A stretch of 58,860 nt of DNA from Magnetovibrio sp. (GCA_002717285.1 PBDF01000012.1:25996-84855), one strand, 5' to 3'; shown: positions 41,085-50,160, counted from the stretch's first letter. Notes: a model not told the origin generated them from the letters alone. Numbers and translations are program-made.

Positions 41085-41830
41085 ATTATGCTTGTTTAAT
41101 TATTATTGGTAACGAAATTTTATCTGGTAGAACTCAAGATTTGAATTTAGCTTTCTTAGGAAAACGGTTGAATAAATTAGGCATACGCATAGCAGAAGCT
41201 CGTGTTATTTCTGACGATTCCGACGTTATAATCAATACCCTAAATGAATGTAGGTCAAAATATGACTACGTATTTACAACTGGTGGCATTGGCCCCACCC
41301 ACGACGACATAACATCTGCAGCAGTTGCAAATGCCTTTGGTGTTCCGCTAATTCGCGATCCTGAGGCATTGACTCTATTACGCCAACATTATGCAAACCC
41401 AAAAGACCTCAATGAGCAACGTATGAAAATGTGTGAAGTCCCCAAAGGAGCAAAATTAATTGACAATCCCATAAGTAAGGCGCCTGGTTACCAAATTGAA
41501 AACGTATTTGTGCTTGCTGGCGTCCCAAGAATCATGCAAGCCATGTATGAGGCACTAAAGGATCGGCTCGTTCCCGGAGAACCGATGAAGTCAAGGACCA
41601 TTATTGCTTTTATAGGCGAAGGAAAGTTAGCTGAGGGTCTTGGTAATATTCAAATCATTCACTCCCAAACTGAAATTGGTAGTTATCCATTCATTCGAGA
41701 TGGTAGGCTGGGAACAGCCCTAGTTCTACGTAGCACAGATCAAAAAGCCCTTGATGAGGCGACTCAGGCAGTTAATGTTTTGGTCACAAACTTTAAAGTC
41801 GAACATTTTGAGGAAATTAGCGCTGAATAA
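41081..41830 (+). CDS. CinA-type / molybdopterin-binding domain protein
   Basis: 249 residues of the MoaB/MogA-like domain seen at the N-terminus of CinA. Marks are IGNEILSGRTQDLN at the start, TTGGIGPTHDDITSAAVA and FVLAGVPRIMQAM. It lacks the C-terminal nicotinamide-nucleotide amidase domain of full CinA, as in many alphaproteobacteria. Its function in such short forms is not settled; ADP-ribose or molybdopterin binding are suggestions from the family. It overlaps bluB tail to tail by 14 bases. Confidence 0.87.
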   Translation: MNYACLIIIGNEILSGRTQDLNLAFLGKRLNKLGIRIAEARVISDDSDVIINTLNECRSKYDYVFTTGGIGPTHDDITSAAVANAFGVPLIRDPEALTLLRQHYANPKDLNEQRMKMCEVPKGAKLIDNPISKAPGYQIENVFVLAGVPRIMQAMYEALKDRLVPGEPMKSRTIIAFIGEGKLAEGLGNIQIIHSQTEIGSYPFIRDGRLGTALVLRSTDQKALDEATQAVNVLVTNFKVEHFEEISAE

Positions 41831-42485
41831 TAAAGTCTTTGGATGAAATGCGTTGTTGCCAGTTATGTCTTTGCAATTCTGGATCTAAGTGTTCTTCCTC
41901 TGGGTAGCCAATGCAAAGGTAGGCAATCAAAAGCCAATCTTCAGGGACATCAAGAATTGCATTAATGTTCTTTGGTTCCAAAATTGATACCCAACCTAAA
42001 CCCACCCCATGAGCGCGTGCAGTCAACCACATGTTATTGATTGCTCCAACTACCGAATATTCAATAGTTTCTGGCATTGTTTTTTTGCCGAGACCATGAC
42101 CTAATTTTGTTGTTTTATCTGCAAATACTGCCAATTGCTCTGGCGCTTGATCAAGTCCAGATAACTTCAAGGAAGCGTATTTTTTTGCCTGTTCATCTGA
42201 ATAATCGTTAAGTGCGTCAATATTAGCCTTTTTAAAGTTTTCCCTTATGGCCGTCCTCCTTACTAGGTTATCAACCCACACAAAACGCCAGGGTTGACTA
42301 TTACCCACACTAGGGGCGAGGCAAGCATTAGAAATAAGGCCGTCTAGGATTGTTGGCTCAACTGGCCTAGTTAGAAATCTGCGCACATCTCGACGCCAAG
42401 CAAAAAGATTGTCCAAAGTTTGTTGGAAGTTTTCATCAAAATGTGGTTCTGAAATTGGTTTAATAGTTTTTTTGTACTTTTGCAT
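41817..42485 (-). CDS. bluB: 5,6-dimethylbenzimidazole synthase
   Basis: Flavin-destructase that turns FMNH2 and O2 into the lower ligand of vitamin B12. The nitroreductase-like fold shows FAWRRDVRRFL, LAPSVGNSQPWRFV, the BluB-specific LGHGLGKKTMPETIEYSVV and GVGLGWVSILEP. The open frame runs back through the tRNA; the ATG at 42485 gives a normal 223 residues. Together with cobS/cobT it supports aerobic B12 synthesis with native dimethylbenzimidazole. Confidence 0.93.
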   Translation of the reverse strand: MQKYKKTIKPISEPHFDENFQQTLDNLFAWRRDVRRFLTRPVEPTILDGLISNACLAPSVGNSQPWRFVWVDNLVRRTAIRENFKKANIDALNDYSDEQAKKYASLKLSGLDQAPEQLAVFADKTTKLGHGLGKKTMPETIEYSVVGAINNMWLTARAHGVGLGWVSILEPKNINAILDVPEDWLLIAYLCIGYPEEEHLDPELQRHNWQQRISSKDFIIQR

Positions 42486-42553
42486 AATCACACTATTAGC
42501 ATGAATTGATAAACGTGGTATACGGGTAGCTGTTTTTTTATTGTCAATACTGT

Positions 42554-42640
42554 GCGGGCGTGGTGAAATTGGTAAACACAAGAGACTTAAAATCTCTCGG
42601 TCTAACGGCCTTGCCGGTTCAAGTCCGGCCGCCCGCACCA
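42554..42640 (+). tRNA. tRNA-Leu (anticodon UAA)
   Basis: Class II tRNA of 87 bases. The acceptor stem GCGGGCG (42554-42560) pairs with CGCCCGC (42630-42636), then comes discriminator A and an encoded CCA. The anticodon stem AGAGA/TCTCT encloses the loop CTTAAAA, giving anticodon TAA. A long variable arm precedes the T arm CCGG-TTCAAGT-CCGG. It reads UUA codons. Confidence 0.95.
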
Positions 42641-42705
42641 CCTTCCATTCAAAAATTTTAGTAATTCACCTTTACTAAGTATCTACTATGTAGATTTTCC
42701 CTCGC

Positions 42706-42727
42706 CCCAGTTTTTTGCTGGGTTTTT
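42706..42727 (+). terminator. Rho-independent terminator after tRNA-Leu
   Basis: Stem CCCAG (42706-42710) / CTGGG (42718-42722) with a 7-base loop followed by TTTTT. It lies 66 bases after the tRNA and should end its transcript. Confidence 0.7.
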
Positions 42728-42928
42728 AATTTTTGAATTTGAACTAAGTACATTTAGTATTCTCCCAAATTAGAGAGATATCCTGAGCCAAAATTAGTAA
42801 TATTTATTGAAAAATTACATATATCCGACGTGTGTCTTTACGTTTGTTATTTTAAGAAAAATATTAAATGAAACTTATTGTAGTGCTAGTTGCCTAGCTT
42901 TAAAAAACGAATATAGGAGTTTGAGTAA

Positions 42929-43201
42929 ATGAAAGATATTATATTTTCAGTTTTTATTTCGGTCATATTGACTTGCGCCATTACTTTTGGAACAGCTCAA
43001 GCAGGCCTCTGGGAAAAAGCTACTTCTCTACTGGACACAACTGTATCGACAACATCATTTACGATTGAGGCAAAAGGGTGGAACCTACGAGGTTATGAGT
43101 TTGTCACACCAACAGGTGCGCGTTGTGTGACAATGACTGGAACACAAAAGGGTGGTTTGAGTTGTGATTTTTCAAGAAATTGGACAAAGAAGACTGATTA
43201 A
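42929..43201 (+). CDS. Small secreted protein, function unknown
   Basis: Ninety residues with a clear signal peptide (to about AQA at 26) and a strong TAGGAG site. The mature part is about 64 residues, with two cysteines (GARCVTMTGTQKGGLSCDF) that could form a disulfide, and a Thr/Ser-rich stretch. I do not recognise a family. It stands alone between the tRNA-Leu terminator and arsH. Confidence 0.65.
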   Translation: MKDIIFSVFISVILTCAITFGTAQAGLWEKATSLLDTTVSTTSFTIEAKGWNLRGYEFVTPTGARCVTMTGTQKGGLSCDFSRNWTKKTD

Positions 43202-43435
43202 CTGAGTCATCTTGTAGCTTTTTCAGATACCTTTCGGAGAGTTGATCAAAAAACCAAGTTATATTAATGATTCTACCAAAGTAAAAAATAAATATATTGG
43301 TTGCCTGTATAAATTGAGCTTGTTAAAAATCAGATATGACTATCGCATATATTTCAACTTTAGTGAATTTCCGGTATATAAAAATTTTGACTCACAAATT
43401 TATGTTGTTTGTCCTTCTCAGGGAGCATTTCTAGT

Positions 43436-44146
43436 TTGTCTGATACTCCTAACCTTGACAAAACACATTTTCAAGAAATTGATAAGAAACGCTTACTGGA
43501 GCCAGACCGTACTTCACACAAACCGCGTATTTTACTCCTTTACGGCTCACTCAGAAAACGATCATTCAGCAGGTTAATGACTGAGGAATCAGCCCGTATT
43601 CTCGAACTGTTGGGAGCCGAAACCAGAACTTACAGGCCATCTGGGTTGCCTCTGCCAGATGATGCAAAAGCTGACCATCCAAAGGTAGAAGAGCTTCGTG
43701 GTTTAGTCAAATGGTGTGAGGGTATGGTTTGGTGTTCTCCAGAAAGGCACGGTGCCATGACCGGTATCATGAAAACCCAAATTGATTGGATACCTCTTTC
43801 CCTGGGTGGAGTGAGGCCAACTCAAGGAAAAACTTTGGCTGTGATGCAGGTGAGTGGAGGGTCACAGAGTTTTAACGCAGTTAACCAACTTCGTATCTTA
43901 GGACGTTGGATGCGTTTACTTACCATTCCAAATCAGTCCTCCACACCTAAGGCATTTAAAGAATTTGATGATTTGGATCGCATGAAACCCTCATCTTTTT
44001 ATGATCGAATGGTAGATGTCATGGAAGAGTTGGTAAAGTTTACGTTACTAACACGCGATAACAAGGCCTACTTTCTGGAACGTTATAGTGAGCGAAAGGA
44101 GTCTGTTGAAGAGCTTTCAAAGCGGGTTAATCAGAGAAGCATTTAA
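43436..44146 (+). CDS. arsH: ArsH-type NADPH-dependent flavoprotein
   Basis: Flavodoxin-fold oxidoreductase linked to organoarsenical oxidation and redox defence. It shows the FMN loop [35 protein letters not shown] and [21 protein letters not shown]. The best start is TTG at 43436, with AGGGAG 11 bases upstream; the frame also opens at 43409, but that would swallow this site. 236 residues. No arsR, arsC or arsB lies nearby, so it is an isolated arsH. Confidence 0.9.
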   Translation: MSDTPNLDKTHFQEIDKKRLLEPDRTSHKPRILLLYGSLRKRSFSRLMTEESARILELLGAETRTYRPSGLPLPDDAKADHPKVEELRGLVKWCEGMVWCSPERHGAMTGIMKTQIDWIPLSLGGVRPTQGKTLAVMQVSGGSQSFNAVNQLRILGRWMRLLTIPNQSSTPKAFKEFDDLDRMKPSSFYDRMVDVMEELVKFTLLTRDNKAYFLERYSERKESVEELSKRVNQRSI

Positions 44147-45474
44147 TCATTTTTAGTACTCTTTTTTGTCGATTCTGAGTTAAGTTCTTTAACAAGTTCT
44201 TCAAAACTTGTTTGAATATCTGCTTTAGTTGCGCTGGATGCCACCTCAATTTCTTCTATTTCAAGAATTGGATTAATCGAGACATTAACAGGTACTGGGG
44301 CCAGGGGCTTGAACTCACCGAGATCCTCTATCGCGGTGGCTTCGCGTTGTTTAGATCGGATAACAGCAAAAATGCTGACCAGTGCAAAAGAAATACCGAG
44401 GGCGAGAAAAAAGCCTTGTGGACCCAACCAAGCCATGTAAAAGGCAGCAAAAGGCGCCCCAATAGCTGCCCCGGAGCCATATGCCATTACAAGTGTGCCA
44501 CCTGCAGCTACCCTTTGGCTTGGTGTGAGATAATCATTAGTGTGAGTAGTACAAAGTGGATAAAGAGGCAAGCTCAGTCCACCAATAATGGCAATTTGTA
44601 GGAAAATCAGCAAACCTGAGGCATCAAAGAGTGAAGCACCTAATGAAGAAACAGCGCCAATAAAACAGGTCGCAATTATGACTTGTCGCCTTCCAAAATT
44701 GTCTGATAAACGTCCAATTGGATATTGCATAAGTCCTCCACCAATGATTAGGCTGCCCATAAAAATTGAAATTTCTTTTGTATTTAGTCCAATCGAAAAT
44801 GCGTATACAGCACCCATTCCCATTATGGCTCCAGCACCAGTACCACTAGCAAATGTTCCCAAAACTCCGAGGGGTGACACTTTGATTAGCTGAATGATAC
44901 TTACTGACTCATTTGTCTCGAAGGGAGGAGCACGGTTTATAGAAATAAGAATAGGTATTACAGCGACACTTATGAGAATTGAAATTAAAATAAATAACTG
45001 AAATCCTTCAGGACTTGCTATGTTTAACATGAATTGACCACCTGCTATACAGCCAAAAGTAATTAACATGTAAAATCCCAATAGTTGTCCACGCGTTTCA
45101 TTTTCAGCTGTGTCATTAAGCCAGCTTTCTGCAACAACGTAGAGGCCAGCATAAGCAATGCCTGTGATAAAACGCAGGGCCCACCAAACCCAAGGTTCAA
45201 CAAAAATATAATGAACAAGAATAGCAGTAGATGCGAGTGATGCTAGTGCTCCAAAAGCTCTTATATGTCCAACACGCTGAACCATTACTGGGACTAACTT
45301 AGCGCCAATAATCATTCCTACGTAATAACCTGACATTACCCAGCCGGTTGCTGAAATGCTAAATCCTTGATACGAAGCATGCAGGCCAAGCAATGAATTT
45401 GACAATCCATTACCAAGCATAATCAAGGCCATTCCAAGAAAAAGAGCCCAACAACTTGCAATGATTCTAATCAT
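44143..45474 (-). CDS. MFS transporter, YcaD-like
   Basis: 443 residues with about twelve TM segments. The segment [25 protein letters not shown] is characteristic of the YcaD group of major facilitators. After residue 385 there is a soluble acidic tail of nearly 60 residues ([32 protein letters not shown]), longer than usual. Substrate unknown. AAGGAG lies upstream of the ATG. It converges on arsH with a 4-base overlap and shares its upstream region with the Fur-box operon. Confidence 0.85.
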   Translation of the reverse strand: MIRIIASCWALFLGMALIMLGNGLSNSLLGLHASYQGFSISATGWVMSGYYVGMIIGAKLVPVMVQRVGHIRAFGALASLASTAILVHYIFVEPWVWWALRFITGIAYAGLYVVAESWLNDTAENETRGQLLGFYMLITFGCIAGGQFMLNIASPEGFQLFILISILISVAVIPILISINRAPPFETNESVSIIQLIKVSPLGVLGTFASGTGAGAIMGMGAVYAFSIGLNTKEISIFMGSLIIGGGLMQYPIGRLSDNFGRRQVIIATCFIGAVSSLGASLFDASGLLIFLQIAIIGGLSLPLYPLCTTHTNDYLTPSQRVAAGGTLVMAYGSGAAIGAPFAAFYMAWLGPQGFFLALGISFALVSIFAVIRSKQREATAIEDLGEFKPLAPVPVNVSINPILEIEEIEVASSATKADIQTSFEELVKELNSESTKKSTKND

Positions 45475-45601
45475 CGATGACTCCTTGACTGAAATTATTG
45501 ATCTATTGGCTTATGCCCGATGTTTGAGTTTTCTACAATAATGAAATGAAGAAGTTAAAAATCTATTTTTTTTTAGTGCTAAAAATAGTTCTTATTAATG
45601 C

Positions 45602-45643
45602 TTGCTTAAAAAAAATTTTTATATGATAATAATAATCATTCTC
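45602..45643 (+). promoter_or_regulatory. Fur box over a sigma70-like promoter
   Basis: GATAATAATAATCATTCTC at 45625-45643 matches the classic 19-base Fur box at 17 positions. A -10-like GATAAT (45625-45630) lies inside it, 17 bases after a TTGCTT (45602-45607) that could serve as -35. The box ends 24 bases before the regulator gene, so iron-bound Fur should block transcription. The MFS gene starts 150 bases away in the other direction and might also respond. Confidence 0.65.
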
Positions 45644-45667
45644 AATAAAAAATGACGAGATTTTAGA

Positions 45668-46240
45668 ATGATATATACAGCAAACGACATTGGTGAATTT
45701 TCAGTTCTAGGTATTTGTTACAATAATCCTCTTCATTTTGAACAAATTGTATCTGCTGCAAAAAATCTTATGCCTGAACAATGGTCTCCAACAGCAGAAG
45801 TGGTAGACGCTTCTATTGATCGTTGCGTAGATGTGGGTTATTTGAGTTTAAAAGAAAATAACCAATCTTTTTCAAAATTTGTTCAAATAACTGAATTTGG
45901 GAAAAAAAGACTACGTAGCTTAGTTTTGAAAGATCCCGGCGAAGAGATATCGTCAAGATTACCAGCTTGGGAGTTCTTGCAGTTTTGTTTTCTCGATTTT
46001 ATTGATTGTAATGCTGCAAGAACTGTTTTATTTCGTGCTCGATCAAGACTTCAGCAAAGACTATCAAACTTTCGTCAACGTTCTGAAAAATGCCCACATA
46101 CTGGTCGTTTTACCAATCTATGGCTTACGATAGAAACTGATAGACTCGAAAATTCACTTAAGAGCCTCAATCTAATTTGCCAAGAGATTGATGACGAACT
46201 TCAACTCACAAAATACGGGAGTAATCATCTTTATGATTAG
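45668..46240 (+). CDS. PadR-like winged-helix regulator
   Basis: 190 residues. The N-terminal third fits a PadR winged helix (FSVLGICYNNPLHFEQIVSA, then DASIDRCVDVGYLSLKENN and a wing ending ITEFGKKRLRSLV). The C-terminal half has PadR-like amphipathic helices (RLQQRLSNFRQRS and LWLTIETDRLENSLKSLNLI) that could mediate dimerisation. Homology is by pattern, so it is a tentative call. It is the first gene after the Fur box, and the next gene starts 8 bases before its stop. Confidence 0.6.
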   Translation: MIYTANDIGEFSVLGICYNNPLHFEQIVSAAKNLMPEQWSPTAEVVDASIDRCVDVGYLSLKENNQSFSKFVQITEFGKKRLRSLVLKDPGEEISSRLPAWEFLQFCFLDFIDCNAARTVLFRARSRLQQRLSNFRQRSEKCPHTGRFTNLWLTIETDRLENSLKSLNLICQEIDDELQLTKYGSNHLYD

Positions 46241-46442
46241 CCGGTTAGAATGCCCACTCTGTGATACTACTTTCTTGATAGAACAATGGCATTGTAAAAA
46301 AGATATCTCGACTACTATGAATGCTTCTGGCACAAAAAAGCAGTGGGAAAATCCAGACTTGGCCCTCGGTTTTGAACAACCAGATGCGTCTTTAAATATT
46401 TTCCATTCTTTGTTTAAGATCATTGAGTCTAAAAATGTGTGA
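46233..46442 (+). CDS. 69-residue CxxC protein
   Basis: Starts at the ATG inside the end of the regulator gene and ends inside the start of the DUF2325 gene, so it is part of a fully overlapping trio. Near the N-terminus it has ECPLC (Cys7, Cys10) and WHC (Cys20), suggesting a zinc or iron site; the rest is polar. I do not recognise the family. Existence is supported by the overlaps on both sides and the Cys pattern shared with its neighbour. Confidence 0.6.
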   Translation: MISRLECPLCDTTFLIEQWHCKKDISTTMNASGTKKQWENPDLALGFEQPDASLNIFHSLFKIIESKNV

Positions 46443-47631
46443 TCTTTGCGATGCTGATGTATCCACAAGATCATCAACTGTTCGAAAGCGAATATGGGAA
46501 TTATCTAAAGGGTGGCATTGCTCAATTATTGGTACTTGTTTAAAGCTTTCTGATCTTCGTAACCTTGGTCGAAAACTGAAAGTTCAGACTGTAAAAACAT
46601 TGCAGTGCTCTGTGGATTATCAATTACATGGTCTATTTGTAAAAGAGGTTGGTGAGTCTAATATAGCATCAAAACTGATAAACAAACTTTTAGACAAGCG
46701 TCATGCTTCCTCAATACGTAAAGCCCGCTCTATGAGCACAGAGGCTGAGCTCTTTGATTATTGGTTTGACTCATTGAGCAAAGGGGACATACCGGGACCT
46801 TATTGGTCAATTCTTAGTCATCCTTCTTTGACTGTTAAACTGGCTGAAAGAATGTTTGCTGACATTCACATGCTTTCTCATATGGTTGGCGCTTCAAACC
46901 AGGCTGATATAAGAAAACTTCAATTGTTAGAGGAAAATCTCTCAAAAATGGAAGAGAAGGCTGTTCGCAAACAACGCCAACATTTAAAAAACCTAAAAGC
47001 ACGTGATAAAATAGTTACTGAATTACGTTCTGAATTAAAACGAATTCAAGTAAAAAAAATAACAACTACAGAGCAGGAGACCATATTATCTCCAAATCGT
47101 GACCGTATTTACCAACTAAACCATGATATTTTGCAACTTTCTGCAAAAATTAAATCTAAAAATATGATTATACGCCAAAACCAAGACAAGGTCCGCTACT
47201 TAGAGGCATTGGTTGATGAGCTAAAGGATGAAAATACAAGTCTGGAATTGGCTTGCTCCCAGGGGGGGCCGTTTGCAGATGAGATAGAGACATTGAATTT
47301 GAATGGCAAATGCCTTCTTTATGTTGGTGGGAGACAGAAAACTGTATGTAGGCTGCGTAAACTTGTGGAAGATCTTAATGGTAGGTTTATTTATCATGAT
47401 GGTGGAGTAGAAAGATCTATGAAAGAATTAGCGAGTGCTGTGACGCGTGCTGATGCTGTCGTTTTTCCAGTTGACTGTATAAGCCATGGTGCTGCTAATA
47501 AAGTTAAGCGACTCTGCCAACAGAACTTAAAGCCATTTATTACACTTAGAACGTCAGGAATTGGTTCACTTATTACTGGTCTTAAAGATGAAACACTTAA
47601 TTTGCACTTACATCAGAGCACAGCAAACTAA
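46435..47631 (+). CDS. DUF2325 protein with N-terminal CxxC and coiled coil
   Basis: 398 residues from the ATG at 46435. The N-terminus MCDLCDADV has a CxxC, and WHCSIIGTCLKLSDL adds Cys29 and Cys35. A helical region (about 75-160) with HMLSHMVGASNQADIR is followed by a long coiled coil (about 160-275). The C-terminal DUF2325 domain is KCLLYVGGRQKTVCRLRKLV, then YHDGG, DAVVFPVDCISHGA and TLRTSGIGSL, a Rossmann-like unit. The biochemical role of DUF2325 is unknown. It is the last gene of the Fur-box operon. A start at 46423 is possible, but the ATG at 46435 overlaps the upstream stop. Confidence 0.75.
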   Translation: MCDLCDADVSTRSSTVRKRIWELSKGWHCSIIGTCLKLSDLRNLGRKLKVQTVKTLQCSVDYQLHGLFVKEVGESNIASKLINKLLDKRHASSIRKARSMSTEAELFDYWFDSLSKGDIPGPYWSILSHPSLTVKLAERMFADIHMLSHMVGASNQADIRKLQLLEENLSKMEEKAVRKQRQHLKNLKARDKIVTELRSELKRIQVKKITTTEQETILSPNRDRIYQLNHDILQLSAKIKSKNMIIRQNQDKVRYLEALVDELKDENTSLELACSQGGPFADEIETLNLNGKCLLYVGGRQKTVCRLRKLVEDLNGRFIYHDGGVERSMKELASAVTRADAVVFPVDCISHGAANKVKRLCQQNLKPFITLRTSGIGSLITGLKDETLNLHLHQSTAN

Positions 47632-47675
47632 TTCTGAAATAACAAGTCACAACTGATTTTTTCTTATAAAAATTC

Positions 47676-48560
47676 CTATTTGCGCCAAACTGTTACAAAC
47701 CACGGCTGTTTTCGGCGTGGAAGACCTGATGGTCTATAGTAACTTTGAACTTCACTAAAGCCGGCATTAGAAACATATTCTCGCCAGGTTTTTGGATTGA
47801 AGAAGCATCCATAACGGTCGTCGCTATAACCTTCATCATTATTTCCTCGGGGATTTGAACAAAATAAAACGCCAAGTGGTTTAATTGTCTTGAAAAGTTC
47901 GAGCAACACTCGTGGTAATTCACTGCTTGGTACGTGAAACAATGACGCATTAGCGAAAACACCATCATAACAGTTATTTGGCAAATCCAAGTTTAAAAAA
48001 TTTTGATGAAGTATTTCGCAATTACAATTGGATCTTGCCATATCTACGAATTTTTTTGATCCGTCTAGGCCTGTAACTAAATGGCCCGAGTTTTGAAAAA
48101 AAAGTAAATCACGTCCTGGTCCACACCCAAAATCGAGAATTTTGTGAGGCGGGTTGCTTTTAATAGCCCCCAAGAATGATTGGTAATTTTGGCTGACATC
48201 ATGATTTTGTGTATTTTCCCAAAAGTCTTCAGCTAATCGATCATAATGTCCTATAGTCGCTTCAGATATTCCTTGCAGTCTATTATTATTCAGAGTTGAG
48301 AATGTTTTTTTATTTATGACTTCTGTCAGTAATTTTTCTTTACACTCATTTGCTGAAAAAGAATTTCCCAGCGCAGTAATATTTAAATATTCATTTACAA
48401 GTTTGCTGTTCCAGCGTTTGCCCTTGAGGGTAGTGATGCCACTTGAGTTTAAATGACTTGCAATATCTTGGGGAGCAATTAAGCCATCAAGAATGGCTCT
48501 TTCAAATTTGATGATAAGCTGATGAAAGGGAATTTCACTTTTGTTTTGATTTTTTTTCAT
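47676..48560 (-). CDS. SAM-dependent methyltransferase with recombinase-like N-terminus
   Basis: 294 residues. The C-terminal two thirds are a class I methyltransferase: GHYDRLAEDFWENT, motif I ILDFGCGPGRDLLFF, the acidic LDGS, and FANASLFHVPSSELPRVL. The first 95 residues are unusual. DGLIAPQDIASHLNSSGI with TTLKGKRWNSKLVNEYL resembles the DNA-binding segment found in serine recombinases (I-A-x2-L-N-x2-G-I-x-T-x2-G-x2-W). Substrate unknown. The ATG at 48560 is preferred over a TTG at 48581. Confidence 0.75.
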   Translation of the reverse strand: MKKNQNKSEIPFHQLIIKFERAILDGLIAPQDIASHLNSSGITTLKGKRWNSKLVNEYLNITALGNSFSANECKEKLLTEVINKKTFSTLNNNRLQGISEATIGHYDRLAEDFWENTQNHDVSQNYQSFLGAIKSNPPHKILDFGCGPGRDLLFFQNSGHLVTGLDGSKKFVDMARSNCNCEILHQNFLNLDLPNNCYDGVFANASLFHVPSSELPRVLLELFKTIKPLGVLFCSNPRGNNDEGYSDDRYGCFFNPKTWREYVSNAGFSEVQSYYRPSGLPRRKQPWFVTVWRK

Positions 48561-48657
48561 CAATAAAACTCGCAAACACAAACGGTATTATTTTTAAAAT
48601 AAGGCAACCATAATCATAAGCTGCTTAATTGCTGGATAGTCATTTTTCGCAGTTAAA

Positions 48658-50160
48658 TCAAGTTCCACAGAAAGTCTCATGGATTTCCTCATTAGCTTGA
48701 GGTGCGTTCTGAAAATTAACGTTTTTAGGCTGATCATCGAAGGGAGATGATAATATTTTAAGTAAATTTTCAAAAGGTTCCAGGTTCTGCTTAAGTGCAG
48801 CAACAATCACCTCTTCTACCCGATGATTACGTGGAATGTAGGCCGGATTTGAAGTGCGCATTATCCTCTGCCGTTCTGTATCATCTAATACCTCAAGATG
48901 AAGCCTTGCTCGCCATTTCTCCAGCCAATTATCTGCTGCCAAAGGGTCTTTAAATAGGTTGGTAAAAGGTTTATCCAAAGTTTGGTTTTGGAGATTTTTA
49001 GTTGCTGGAATATCAGAGAGACGCCTGAATGTGAGCGAGAAATCAGCTTTATTTACCGCCATACAGTCAAGCAGGTTTTGTATTAGATTAGCGTCACCTT
49101 TTTGATGATTTTTTAAACCAATTTTTGAACCAAAATTAGAGATCCAAGCTCTGTCATATATTTCATAAAAACAGTTTAGCTTTTCTGTAGCAACCTTGAC
49201 CGCAATGTCAGTGTCTTCATTTATAAGGGTTAGTATGCAAGAAGCAAAACATGATAGGTTCCAATGTGCTATAGTTGGCTGTTTTGAATATGCGTATCGT
49301 CCCCAGTGATCAATGGAACTGAAAACCTTATTTGGATGGTAGGCGTCCATGAATGCACATGGGCCATAGTCAATTGTTTCGCCAGAAATAGCCATGTTGT
49401 CAGTATTCATTACACCGTGAATAAATCCGACAGCCATCCATTTGGCTATTAACTCAGCTTGCCGTGAAATTACTCCTTCGAGAAGAGCTATATATGGATT
49501 TGGTGAATCCCAAGCTTCAGGATAATGTCTATCAATTACGTGTTTTGATAGTAGTTTAAGTGCATCTATATCTTGGTTTGAAGAAAAATATTGAAAGGTG
49601 CCTACCCTAATGTGACTACTTGCAGTACGTGTTAAAACAGCACCTGGTAGCATGCTCTCGCGCATTACCATCTCTCCGGTGGTTGCAATGGCGAGTGCAC
49701 GTGTTGTTGGAATAGACAGTGCTGCCATTGCTTCACTCAAAATATATTCTCGAAGAACTGGGCCTATCCAAGCACGTCCATCTCCATTTCGTGAGAAGGG
49801 GGTTCGACCTGCACCTTTGAGATGAATATCGTGACGTTGTCCGTCACGGCTGATGATTTCGCCAAGCAGAATAGCTCGACCATCTCCAAGTTGAGGCACC
49901 CACCCTCCAAATTGGTGGCCAGAATATACCATAGCGAGGGGCTCTGCACCGTTCGGTAATTGATTTCCAACAAGTATATTAGTGCCAGTTGGTGTTTTGA
50001 GTAAGTCTGGATTCAGGCCAAGGTGACTGGCTAATTTTTTATTTACTTTAATTAGATCAGGTTTTTGAACTGGTGTTGGACTCAGACGTGCATAAAAATG
50101 CTCTGGCAACTTTGAATAGGTATTATCGAATTGAAATTGATTGGAACAAGTCAAAACCAC
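48658..50160 (-). CDS. selO: Protein adenylyltransferase SelO (YdiU)
   Basis: Pseudokinase-fold enzyme that attaches AMP to Ser/Thr/Tyr of target proteins and is linked to redox control. About 500 residues, usual for the family. The conserved stretches are FYARLSPTPV, MVYSGHQFGGWVPQLGDGRA, LKGAGRTPFSRNGDGRA and HGVMNTDNMAISGETIDYGP. The C-terminus lacks the penultimate selenocysteine of animal SelO but ends in a single Cys (ETFCGT), as in many bacteria. The start is uncertain: a GTG at 50160 after GAGGGG, or a TTG at 50154. Confidence 0.93.
   Translation of the reverse strand: MVLTCSNQFQFDNTYSKLPEHFYARLSPTPVQKPDLIKVNKKLASHLGLNPDLLKTPTGTNILVGNQLPNGAEPLAMVYSGHQFGGWVPQLGDGRAILLGEIISRDGQRHDIHLKGAGRTPFSRNGDGRAWIGPVLREYILSEAMAALSIPTTRALAIATTGEMVMRESMLPGAVLTRTASSHIRVGTFQYFSSNQDIDALKLLSKHVIDRHYPEAWDSPNPYIALLEGVISRQAELIAKWMAVGFIHGVMNTDNMAISGETIDYGPCAFMDAYHPNKVFSSIDHWGRYAYSKQPTIAHWNLSCFASCILTLINEDTDIAVKVATEKLNCFYEIYDRAWISNFGSKIGLKNHQKGDANLIQNLLDCMAVNKADFSLTFRRLSDIPATKNLQNQTLDKPFTNLFKDPLAADNWLEKWRARLHLEVLDDTERQRIMRTSNPAYIPRNHRVEEVIVAALKQNLEPFENLLKILSSPFDDQPKNVNFQNAPQANEEIHETFCGT

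Noticed and set aside
42486..42553. Cobalamin riboswitch upstream of bluB
   Set aside because: Only 68 bases separate bluB from the tRNA, too short, and no B12-box-like sequence is present. I saw none upstream of cobS either.
42486..42641. N-terminal extension of BluB
   Set aside because: It would read through the tRNA-Leu on the other strand; family similarity begins after the ATG at 42485.
43242..43577. Open frame of 111 codons overlapping arsH
   Set aside because: Different frame from arsH across the overlap, no ribosome site, amino-acid make-up typical of AT-rich noise.
46188..46232. Upstream extension of the 69-residue CxxC gene
   Set aside because: Would overlap the regulator gene by over 50 bases. 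The ATG at 46233 gives the same short overlap style as the next junction.
42554..47631. Genomic island inserted at tRNA-Leu
   Set aside because: The region after the tRNA looks accessory, but I find no integrase and no repeat of the tRNA 3' end downstream. The nearby xerD has the chromosomal context and full length of housekeeping XerD.
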